Source: a virus. Taken from it: a stretch of 24,167 bases of DNA. Below, piece by piece: positions 6,370-13,922 of the stretch. The first letter of the stretch is position 1. Each line of letters starts with the position of its first letter. The notes beneath the pieces are model-generated. The model saw only the letters and a program-made list of their open reading frames with translations. It had not been told where the DNA came from and did not search any database. A program made the translations under genes and the position numbers. The stretch lies in the IMG/VR virus record IMGVR_UViG_3300047552_002588, positions 1 through 24,167 of that record; one strand, 5' to 3'.

Positions 6370-8969
6370 CCTTCAATATTACTATGATTTAGAGAAGGTT
6401 TTTCCCATTCAAGAAGATCAAAAAACTTCTCTAATGGAGTAAGGAAAGCCTTCTCAAATTGTTTCTCACGATCAACATAATCATCAATCTCGAATTTAGA
6501 AACCCAAGATTCCTTATAAGTCAAAATATCACTTTGCCACTTTTGACCTTTTTTCATATGGACTAATTTGACTTTATCGCCTTCGTATATTGAATCATAA
6601 GTAAGTTTTAACTCTGGGTTATCGTCAAGATAATCATTATAGATTATGCTACCTCTGATATGAATAGGGGTTTGTTTAAATCTTCCATCAGCTAAAAACT
6701 TTTCATAGTACTTATTTAGATTATTAGCAGTACTTGGAAAACTAATATCAATAATACTAGCAGTCATAAATTTTTCTCTAACTTGCTTTATTCTTTCAAC
6801 AAACTTATCTCTATCAACATATTTAAGAAGTTCAAAGAGATATTCTTTCATGTATTTCTTAGCAAGAGGTGGTGTTGATGATCTAACTAATTCAATACCA
6901 GTTGCTTTGACTTTATCAACGGCAACATTAGCCTCACCATCATAAACAACCCACATAATATATTTTTTCTTTTCAAGGAAGATAGAACGACGAGCGACCT
7001 TTTCTACCTTAAAAGAAATAAGATTCTTTTTACAGTTATATTTCTTCTCTGTTAATATAACCATTGATTTATTAATTACTGCGGAAATAAAAGGAACAAT
7101 TTCTTTGTTGATAGTATCAATAACTGGTTGCATTTCCTCTGGAATTATTGAATCTTTGTTTTTGAGATTTAAAGAATTTACAATCTTACCAATATCAATG
7201 TAGATTGAGTCAGTATCGCAATATATTGAAACATCTTTTATATTCTGTGCATTATATTTCTTTGCTAACTCCGAATCTGCAAACTTCTGTTCAAAATATC
7301 CATTCACAGTATCATTTACTGTTTTTGTTATTGATTGACCAGTTAGGGTAACTGCCATAGCATTATCAAGATCATAGAATCTTGAATATGGGGTAGAAAG
7401 ATATCCATAAACAGAGTTAATAAGAATCTTGTAGTTTAACTGTAAACTATCGTAAAGAACTTGGGCATCTTTATCCCCATTCTTTTCGGCTTCAAGCATC
7501 TTCTTTTTGTATTCTTTTCTCTTTTTAAACCATTCGTCAACGAATCTAGGAACAATCCCGACTTTATCTTGCTTATAAACAGCACCATTACCAGCAAGAC
7601 AGAAATTGCTACCTATTATCATTTGAGATAATTCTTTCATAGAAACACTAACACCAGTAAATGTAGTTTCGTAATCTTCAATTTCTTTACCACCAATAAG
7701 TTTTCTCAAATCAGATACAACAGAAGATTCAACTTTACCAACCTTAGTTTCTGGTGAAATATTCCAACCAATCATAATTGATGGATAAAGCGAAGTAGCA
7801 TCAAAAGATACTGTCCACTCATGAAGACCCTTAATTGGATCTTTAACATAACCACCAGGAAACTTAGTTGCTTCTAAATCTCTATTAACATCTGGAAGAA
7901 CGATATTTTCTTCAGCAAGTTTAGAAAGGAAAGCACCATCAAGAACCCTTACAGTCTTTTGATAGTGATCAAAAGGCACTCTACATCCATAACAGAATGA
8001 AAATAGAATGTTAAGGAACCCCTTTTTAGCTTCAAGTTTCTTTAACAAACGAACGTCGTGAACGTTATATTCAACATACTTTTGCCAGTTGTTATATAAA
8101 TCAACGAGTGTACCTTCATACTGTAACTTCTTTTCACCAAGAATTTCCTCGGCAATACTATCAAGTTTCCAAGATGGTTTAGCAGAGAAAGTATAAGTCT
8201 TAAAGACTTCCAAAAGATCAATAGTAGAAATACCACCAATCATATATGTCTTTTTAACCTTACCGTTCTTTAAGGTTTGTTCTGATTCTCTAACAACACC
8301 AAGAGGACTTAATGCTGTTTCTGCACCCTCGCCAAATAGATTTTTAATTCTATTAATGATATATGGAATATCATAAAAGTTACTATTCCACCCAGAAAGG
8401 AAATCTGGGTGCTTAGAGAATACAAATTTCATAAATTCACGAAGTAAAACCTCTTCGTTCTTATAAATGAATTTTGTATAATTCTCGTTAGCATCATCAA
8501 GGAACTTTGTATCAAAGTCCTTTTCTGCAAAGATGTAGTACTTATTGTCTTTGGTTGACCAAACAGTTATAATAGTGATGGGTGAATTTGCATCTTCTGG
8601 TTTAGGAAAACCAGAAGTGGAATGCACCTCAATATCAATATACCAAATATCAAACTTTGGAATTTTTAACTCTTGACCTAAGTAATGAGAAATGATAAAC
8701 TTTGTTTCTATTGGAACATCAGACTCAAAGAGCTGAAGACCAGTAGATTTAAATCTCTCGATTTTCTGCTTATAATTCTTCCATGTATCACATTCAATTC
8801 GTCTTGCAGGATCACCGAAAATCGTTTTATAATCTGGATTCTTTAAAGTCTTATCTTTGTAATAGAAATACAAAGGTGCAGGAAGTCTCTTCTGCACCTT
8901 TATATCGCCTTCATATTCAAATAAAACTATTTCGGATCTGCGGTGATCCATGAAGACATTGCTATACAT
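6354..8969 (-). CDS. 43: DNA polymerase gp43 (family B, with 3'-5' exonuclease)
   Basis: The 871-aa replicative polymerase (T4 gp43 is 898 aa). Exonuclease motifs are present: Exo I IDIE (Asp112, Glu114), Exo II GWNSNFYD (Asp200), Exo III YNVHD (Tyr301, Asp305). Polymerase motif A is SFDATSLYPS (Asp390), motif B KILINSVYGYLS (514-525), motif C YCDTDSIYID (Asp585, Asp587). All key acidic residues are intact, so it should both polymerise and proofread. The start at 8969 overlaps the stop of the 109-aa gene (TGATG) behind a GGAGG ribosome site, so the two are translationally coupled. No intron or split is seen, unlike some T4-like polymerase genes. It converges with the late gene ending at 6369. 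Confidence 0.97.
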   Translation of the reverse strand: MYSNVFMDHRRSEIVLFEYEGDIKVQKRLPAPLYFYYKDKTLKNPDYKTIFGDPARRIECDTWKNYKQKIERFKSTGLQLFESDVPIETKFIISHYLGQELKIPKFDIWYIDIEVHSTSGFPKPEDANSPITIITVWSTKDNKYYIFAEKDFDTKFLDDANENYTKFIYKNEEVLLREFMKFVFSKHPDFLSGWNSNFYDIPYIINRIKNLFGEGAETALSPLGVVRESEQTLKNGKVKKTYMIGGISTIDLLEVFKTYTFSAKPSWKLDSIAEEILGEKKLQYEGTLVDLYNNWQKYVEYNVHDVRLLKKLEAKKGFLNILFSFCYGCRVPFDHYQKTVRVLDGAFLSKLAEENIVLPDVNRDLEATKFPGGYVKDPIKGLHEWTVSFDATSLYPSIMIGWNISPETKVGKVESSVVSDLRKLIGGKEIEDYETTFTGVSVSMKELSQMIIGSNFCLAGNGAVYKQDKVGIVPRFVDEWFKKRKEYKKKMLEAEKNGDKDAQVLYDSLQLNYKILINSVYGYLSTPYSRFYDLDNAMAVTLTGQSITKTVNDTVNGYFEQKFADSELAKKYNAQNIKDVSIYCDTDSIYIDIGKIVNSLNLKNKDSIIPEEMQPVIDTINKEIVPFISAVINKSMVILTEKKYNCKKNLISFKVEKVARRSIFLEKKKYIMWVVYDGEANVAVDKVKATGIELVRSSTPPLAKKYMKEYLFELLKYVDRDKFVERIKQVREKFMTASIIDISFPSTANNLNKYYEKFLADGRFKQTPIHIRGSIIYNDYLDDNPELKLTYDSIYEGDKVKLVHMKKGQKWQSDILTYKESWVSKFEIDDYVDREKQFEKAFLTPLEKFFDLLEWEKPSLNHSNIEGYFTW

Positions 8970-9298
8970 CAGTCCTCCTTTTTCGCCTCCACAAATGCGG
9001 TTTCGGTTTTTGCGGCTGGGATATTTATCATGGAGTGAGCAAACTCCTTTGGATCAATACCCATCGAGATTAAGATATCTCTAGCGAGAACATAATCATT
9101 CTGTGCTAACTCAGTACGAATTGCCTCACGGAATTCTTGAGCAGACTCTTTAGAGTAGCAACGACGCTTCTGAATCTCTTCATCAACGCGATACTCTTTC
9201 ATTTCCTTGCCAATATGACCGTTATCATACATCTCAATAACGAGTTTAAAAAGCATCTTTGGCTTTGGAACTCTTTCTTCTTTTGGAACTTTAGGCAT
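8969..9298 (-). CDS. 109-aa protein of unknown function coupled to DNA polymerase
   Basis: I do not recognise this protein. It is short, highly charged and probably helical (EEIQKRRCYSKESAQEFREA, then ELAQNDYVLARDILISMGI), with no clear motif. The sequence LFKLVIEMYDNGHIGKEMKEY could form a small beta element near the N-terminus. Its stop overlaps the polymerase ATG, and it has its own promoter and an AAGGAG ribosome site. In T4 the gene directly upstream of 43 is regA, a 122-aa translational repressor. The lengths are similar, but I see no sequence match to RegA, so the equivalence is positional only. Confidence 0.75.
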   Translation of the reverse strand: MPKVPKEERVPKPKMLFKLVIEMYDNGHIGKEMKEYRVDEEIQKRRCYSKESAQEFREAIRTELAQNDYVLARDILISMGIDPKEFAHSMINIPAAKTETAFVEAKKED

Positions 9299-9321
9299 AA
9301 AGTTATCTCCTTATGCCCAAA

Positions 9322-9349
9322 ATTGTATGTCCAAGTTAAACCTTGTAAA
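9322..9349 (-). promoter_or_regulatory. Sigma70-like promoter for the 109-aa gene and DNA polymerase, with TTGGACA spacer element
   Basis: Minus strand: TTTACA (9344-9349), 16-base spacer ending TTGGACA (9328-9334), then TACAAT (9322-9327). It overlaps the 3' end of the upstream glycosyltransferase gene. The predicted leader is about 17 bases and contains AAGGAG. Confidence 0.55.
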
Positions 9350-10415
9350 GTTTAGTATATAAAGAGATATTTTCTGGATTCTCTAACCATCTTCTGTTTA
9401 ACTCGTTACGACCAACCTCTAGATATTTCTTTCTTAAATCTTGGTCCTTTTCAAAGTTTTTTAGTGCTTGATACCATAGATCTGCTTTATTCTCAATCAC
9501 AAATGAGTCTTTTACAAGATCATACGGACCCATACCATTACCTATAGAAGAACAAATAGAAGGTAATCCAACTGCACTATATTCTAAAAGTTTTAAATCT
9601 GATTTTGCATAGTTGAAAATATGGTCTTTAACTGGCACTATACCAACATCAGCATCCACAGCATCTAGATGTGCTGGGTAGGTGTAAAATTCTTCCCAAT
9701 CATGGAATTCAACTCTTCCAAGAAGTGATGGAGGACATGTACCAAGGAATACCCATTCAAATTCATTTAAAGTCTTTTCAATAACTGGAAGTAAAAACTC
9801 CATATCACCACCACGAGCAATATGTGATGCTGAACCTGTCCAAAGTATTCTTAATTTACCAGATTTGCTTTTATTGTATTTGTCTCTTTTTCCACAGTTA
9901 CCCCAAAGGAACTTAGGTAAGAAATTTGGAATAACATGAGAATGTTTAATACCATGTCTTTCCTCATAATAATCTTTTAAAAACTGTGTACTAAAAGTAA
10001 CCATATCCGATAATTTAAATAGTTCAATTAAATTATCTTTTCTGGTTTGTGTGTAATACTGATAAGCGAGTATATTGCAGTCTTCAATTTCATGAACCAA
10101 ATCATCAATGTCATAAGTTAATTTAGTTTGGAAATTATATTTTTTAATTAAATTTTTATATTCTGTAAAGATTGCTTTTTGTGCTTCAGTTACTTGTCTC
10201 TGGAATCGTATCCAATTTGCTCTTTGAATAAAAGACACATCAAAATTAAAACCAAACATAAAAGGACTGTCAAAATTTTGACTAGACATTAAATAACTAA
10301 AAGGAACAATACTTCTATAGTATCCACAACCATTCTTGTCAGATGGATAATTTATAACCAAAGTTGGATGTCCTTTATTGGGTGGTCTAAACATTTTTGG
10401 TACATTTTCGGTCAT
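9336..10415 (-). CDS. GT-B fold glycosyltransferase (GT4-like)
   Basis: A 359-aa glycosyltransferase. The C-terminal donor-binding domain shows ILWTGSASH (190-198), the phage-typical WVFLGTCPP, and KSDLKLLEYSAVGLPSI (271-287), where the Lys and the ExxxxGxP pattern match the GT4 nucleotide-sugar site. The N-terminal domain has GCGYYRSIVPFSYL (29-42) and YDIDDLVHEI (101-110), common in phage and surface-glycan GTs. It lies upstream of DNA polymerase and divergent from gene 55. In T4 the DNA alpha-glucosyltransferase gene agt lies close to 47 and 55, so DNA modification is one possibility. Modification of virion or host-surface glycans is the other. The substrate cannot be read from sequence. 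The ATG at 10415 has AGGAGATCC. Confidence 0.85.
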   Translation of the reverse strand: MTENVPKMFRPPNKGHPTLVINYPSDKNGCGYYRSIVPFSYLMSSQNFDSPFMFGFNFDVSFIQRANWIRFQRQVTEAQKAIFTEYKNLIKKYNFQTKLTYDIDDLVHEIEDCNILAYQYYTQTRKDNLIELFKLSDMVTFSTQFLKDYYEERHGIKHSHVIPNFLPKFLWGNCGKRDKYNKSKSGKLRILWTGSASHIARGGDMEFLLPVIEKTLNEFEWVFLGTCPPSLLGRVEFHDWEEFYTYPAHLDAVDADVGIVPVKDHIFNYAKSDLKLLEYSAVGLPSICSSIGNGMGPYDLVKDSFVIENKADLWYQALKNFEKDQDLRKKYLEVGRNELNRRWLENPENISLYTKLYKV

Positions 10416-10461
10416 AAAAAGGATCTCCTAATAAAAATCATCTTATATAGTATAATTATAT

Positions 10462-10469
10462 TATAAATC
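10462..10469 (+). promoter_or_regulatory. AT-rich promoter region of gene 55 (TATAAATC, near-match to the late octamer)
   Basis: TATAAATC differs from the late octamer only at the last base, and overlapping TATAAT-like hexamers occur on both strands at 10442-10468. This 82-base divergent region probably serves gene 55 and the glycosyltransferase. Which element is used for gene 55 cannot be decided by eye. Confidence 0.3.
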
Positions 10470-10497
10470 CAAAATTATCTTTGGTAGAGAGGTATTT

Positions 10498-10947
10498 ATG
10501 AAAAAACAAGGACCAAGAATAAAGAATGTAATTAGAAAGAAACGCCCACAGGCAGAGAAATCTAGATACTATATTGATAAAAAAGAATATACTGAGGAAT
10601 TAATGAAGTATATAAAATCGGGTGTAGCATCAGAGAAATTAGGTGAATTGTTTAAGAGGCATGTTGATCATTATGCATCTGGTGCTAGTTTTAAAAACTA
10701 TACTTACTTAGATGAAATGAAATCTGAAGCTTTGTTATTCTTAATTAAGTATTCTAAGGGATTTAAAATTGATGTTGGTCGTGATGCTTTTGCGTACTGC
10801 ACCACAATTATTCATAATGCTTTCCTTCAATCTATTAACAGAGAAAAGAAACACTCATTTATCAAAGATTCTCTTATTAAGAATCAAAGAAAACTTGAAG
10901 GAAATCCGCCAAAATCTTCAGTATTTGACACAATGCAAGTTGATTAA
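10498..10947 (+). CDS. 55: Late transcription sigma-like factor gp55
   Basis: A 149-aa homologue of T4 gp55 (185 aa), the minimal sigma-region-2-like protein that directs host RNA polymerase to TATAAATA late promoters. The diagnostic stretch runs from residue 60 to 118: YLDEMKSEALLFLIKYSKGF, a short variable segment, then FAYCTTIIHNAFLQSINREKK. This matches the sigma-2 helices that contact the -10 region and the polymerase beta' coiled coil. The N-terminus is basic. The end, SSVFDTMQVD, has hydrophobic residues in the place where T4 gp55 carries its clamp-binding tail, but this is only a resemblance. Its presence is consistent with the exact late octamers seen across the window. GAGAGG serves as ribosome site. 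It leads the 55-47-46 unit. Confidence 0.88.
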   Translation: MKKQGPRIKNVIRKKRPQAEKSRYYIDKKEYTEELMKYIKSGVASEKLGELFKRHVDHYASGASFKNYTYLDEMKSEALLFLIKYSKGFKIDVGRDAFAYCTTIIHNAFLQSINREKKHSFIKDSLIKNQRKLEGNPPKSSVFDTMQVD

Positions 10948-11002
10948 TTTGGTCATTTAATCATCAAAAAAACTAAGTAAAATATATAGGACAGGAGTTA
11001 AT

Positions 11003-12118
11003 ATGTCCTATAGAATGTGTTTCATATCTGATATTCACTTTGGAAGAAAAAATAATAGTGAAAAGTATTTGGAAATAATAGAAAATTTCTTTTATAAGAC
11101 TCTCTCTAAAGTTATTTCTGATTATAAAATAAAAGATGTAAGAATACTTGGTGATCTTTTTGAGAATAGAAATAATTTAAATGTTAGAACACTTAATGCT
11201 GTTCTTGCTATGTTTCGTTGGTATCAAAAAGAATTTCCAAATGTTACTTTCACTGTCCTTGTTGGAAATCACGACCAATATTATCATAATAGAATTGATG
11301 TTAACTCTATTGAAGCAATTCGTGAATTCGTAAATATTAAAGTTATTGATAAAGTAACTGAAGAAACCATAGGAAATAAAAGTATTGTTATGTTCCCTTG
11401 GATATCTGCCGAAAGCGAAGCTGAAGTTAAATTTAAGTCAATAACTAAAGGTGAAAAGAAATATGATCTTTGCTTAGGTCACTTTGAAATAAAAGGATTT
11501 GAGATGCAAAGAGGGTATCCCGCTGAACATGGTATTGAACAAGGCACTTTCAAAAACTTTAAAAGGGTATTTACTGGTCACTTCCATATTAGAAATACTT
11601 CCAATGATGGCAAAATATCTTACCTTGGTTGTCCTTATCAGATGGATTGGGGTGACTATGGAAATGAAAAAGGAATTCATATTTACGATCTTGATACAAA
11701 TGAAACAACATTTATTCAAAACGATGATTCTCCTAAATTTATTAAAATAACAACCGAAGACTTTGCTATTAAAAATATGGAGAAGATTAAATTAGCAAAA
11801 GGCAACTTCGTTAAACTTATTATTGAAAGAAAGATTCAAGAATCAACTCTTATTAAATTAATTCAAAGAGTTGAATCGTTACAACCAGTAAATCTTGAAA
11901 TAGATAACCAAGTTGTTGACGATATTGCCGAATCAGAAGAAGCAAAAAAGATGCTTGAGCAATATCAACACTCAGTCGGTAAAGCAACAGATTCTAAAAC
12001 ATTTATGACAGAATATGTTAATAGTGTTTTGATAGCAGACGAAGGTATTGACAAAAATACTATTAGAGGTATATTAGAGGAACTTCACCAATTATCAGTA
12101 AGGGATAACGATGGCTAA
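11003..12118 (+). CDS. 47: Recombination endonuclease subunit gp47 (Mre11/SbcD-like)
   Basis: A 371-aa metallophosphoesterase (T4 gp47 is 339 aa), the nuclease half of the gp46/gp47 complex that resects double-strand ends for UvsX-driven recombination and helps degrade host DNA. Phosphoesterase motifs are SDIHFGR (Asp10, His12), LGDLFENR (Asp51), GNHDQ (Asn89-Asp91), LGHFEI (His160) and TGHFHIRN (His193, His195), so all metal ligands are in place. The C-terminal 130 residues form the capping/partner-binding region. The ATG follows an ACAGGAG ribosome site, and the 3' end overlaps gene 46 by eight bases. Confidence 0.95.
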   Translation: MSYRMCFISDIHFGRKNNSEKYLEIIENFFYKTLSKVISDYKIKDVRILGDLFENRNNLNVRTLNAVLAMFRWYQKEFPNVTFTVLVGNHDQYYHNRIDVNSIEAIREFVNIKVIDKVTEETIGNKSIVMFPWISAESEAEVKFKSITKGEKKYDLCLGHFEIKGFEMQRGYPAEHGIEQGTFKNFKRVFTGHFHIRNTSNDGKISYLGCPYQMDWGDYGNEKGIHIYDLDTNETTFIQNDDSPKFIKITTEDFAIKNMEKIKLAKGNFVKLIIERKIQESTLIKLIQRVESLQPVNLEIDNQVVDDIAESEEAKKMLEQYQHSVGKATDSKTFMTEYVNSVLIADEGIDKNTIRGILEELHQLSVRDNDG

Positions 12119-13922
12119 AATAGAATTTATAGATGTTTCAATAAAAAACTTTATGTCCTTTGGCAATGCTGAAGTGACTTTTGATTACTTAAAAGGTATC
12201 AATGTTGTAACTGGTAAAGTTGAGAATTCATCATCAAGAAACGGTGTAGGTAAATCAACTTTACTTGTTGATTCGCTTTCGTTTGCTCTTTATGGTAAAG
12301 TTTTAAGGGGTGGTAAAGTTGTCCTTGGTGAAATGATTAATAAGATCAATAAAAAAGACTGTGTAGTTACTACTAGACTTAGGATAGATGGTGAATTAAT
12401 TAAAGTAGTTAGATCAATTAAACCAAATGATCTTAAAATATATGTTGGTGAACAACAAGAATTAAAGAAGTTTGATGCAAATGGTAGAAACCAAGAGTGG
12501 CTTGAAAAGAAACTTGGAGTCAATCATACTTGCTTTAATAACATTATTATTCTTAATGTTAACTCTTCTGTTCCATTCCTTGATATGGAAGCACAAAAGA
12601 AAAGAGAAGTTATTGAGAATATTCTTTCTTCCGCTATCTATGGAAGGATGGCAGTATTGGCTAAAGATCGCCATCTTGATCTTAAAACTGCTCTCAAACA
12701 AGAAGAGGTTGCTTTCCAGTTAATCAATAAGCAATATGAAACTTCAAAGGTCACTCTTGCTAAACATCAAGAAACTATTAATCAACTTCAAGTTGAAAAA
12801 GATGCTAATTTAAGTAAACTTAACGGTGAATTAGAAAAACTTAAAAATAAATTAGAGAATTTAAAGAAGTCATTAGTTGACAAGAATCATGATTCAGAGA
12901 AAGTTGAACTTGAAAAATCTATTAAAGGGTTTGAATTAACTATTAATGACTTAAGATCATCTATCAAGATTCATCAAAACGACATCACTAAGGCAAAGGA
13001 AGCGTTGAGTCACATTGAAAATGTTCCCCATTGTCCAACTTGCCACACCCCTTCAGATAATCCATATATTCAGTCTTATATCACAACTCTAAGAAAAGAG
13101 GTTAGCGATAAGGAAGAAAACATTAATGTTGCTAAGAAGCAAGGAGCAGCTCTTGTTAAAGGTAAAGAAGAAACCGAAAACAAACTTAAAAGTATTAAAG
13201 AAGAAATAGAAAATCAAAATAAAGTTAAAGAAGAAATTAGAATTGCTAACTTAAACATCACTCATAAAGAGGCAGAAATCAAGAAAGAGCAAGACAGAAA
13301 AATTCAACATGGTGGAGTATCCCAAGAAGAAGTTAACGAACTTGAACAGAAAGTCAAAGAACATCAAGTTAAACTTGATACGGTTTCAAAGGAATTCCAG
13401 CACTACGAAGTAGTCCGTCAGATACTTTCAGAGGAAGGTCTTCGTAAGTTCGTTGTTTCAAGAATTCTTCCTATTCTCAATAGCAAAGTTAACGAATATC
13501 TTAAGATAATGGGTTCGGAATATACTCTTGTATTCAATATGAATCTTGAGGAAAAGATTCTTTCAAGAAACCGCGAAGAAAGACCTTATAACTCTTTCTC
13601 AAGCGGCGAAAAGAAGAGATTAGACTTAAGTGTTCTTTTGGCACTTATGGATATCTCAAGAATGCAAAATTCAGTTGAGACAAACTTACTCGTTCTTGAT
13701 GAGGTTCTTGATACTTCTATGGATTCAGATGGAGTTGAAAACTTTCTTGAATTCCTCAAGACGGGATTTAAGAAAGCATATCCAGATAAGTGTATCTATA
13801 TAATTACCCATCGTAAGGAAATTGCTGGTGAGAGTTTTGATCGACTTATCAATTTAGTAAAGAAAAATAACTTTACCGAAATTGCTTCTATTGTTGATAT
13901 GACCCACCCTGAGTCTGCTTAA
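12111..13922 (+). CDS. 46: Recombination endonuclease ATPase subunit gp46 (Rad50/SbcC-like)
   Basis: A 603-aa SMC-like ATPase (T4 gp46 is 560 aa) that controls the gp47 nuclease. N-terminal Walker A is SSRNGVGKST (41-50). Two coiled-coil arms flank a zinc-hook CPTC (about 307-310) that joins two molecules. The ABC signature SSGEKKRLDLS lies near 496-506 and Walker B with D-loop, LLVLDEVLDTSMD, near 525. A His in IYIITHRKE follows. The gene overlaps 47 by eight bases, so the two subunits are coupled. Its 3' end overlaps the convergent large late gene by 35 bases, leaving no room for a terminator in between. Confidence 0.95.
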   Translation: MAKIEFIDVSIKNFMSFGNAEVTFDYLKGINVVTGKVENSSSRNGVGKSTLLVDSLSFALYGKVLRGGKVVLGEMINKINKKDCVVTTRLRIDGELIKVVRSIKPNDLKIYVGEQQELKKFDANGRNQEWLEKKLGVNHTCFNNIIILNVNSSVPFLDMEAQKKREVIENILSSAIYGRMAVLAKDRHLDLKTALKQEEVAFQLINKQYETSKVTLAKHQETINQLQVEKDANLSKLNGELEKLKNKLENLKKSLVDKNHDSEKVELEKSIKGFELTINDLRSSIKIHQNDITKAKEALSHIENVPHCPTCHTPSDNPYIQSYITTLRKEVSDKEENINVAKKQGAALVKGKEETENKLKSIKEEIENQNKVKEEIRIANLNITHKEAEIKKEQDRKIQHGGVSQEEVNELEQKVKEHQVKLDTVSKEFQHYEVVRQILSEEGLRKFVVSRILPILNSKVNEYLKIMGSEYTLVFNMNLEEKILSRNREERPYNSFSSGEKKRLDLSVLLALMDISRMQNSVETNLLVLDEVLDTSMDSDGVENFLEFLKTGFKKAYPDKCIYIITHRKEIAGESFDRLINLVKKNNFTEIASIVDMTHPESA

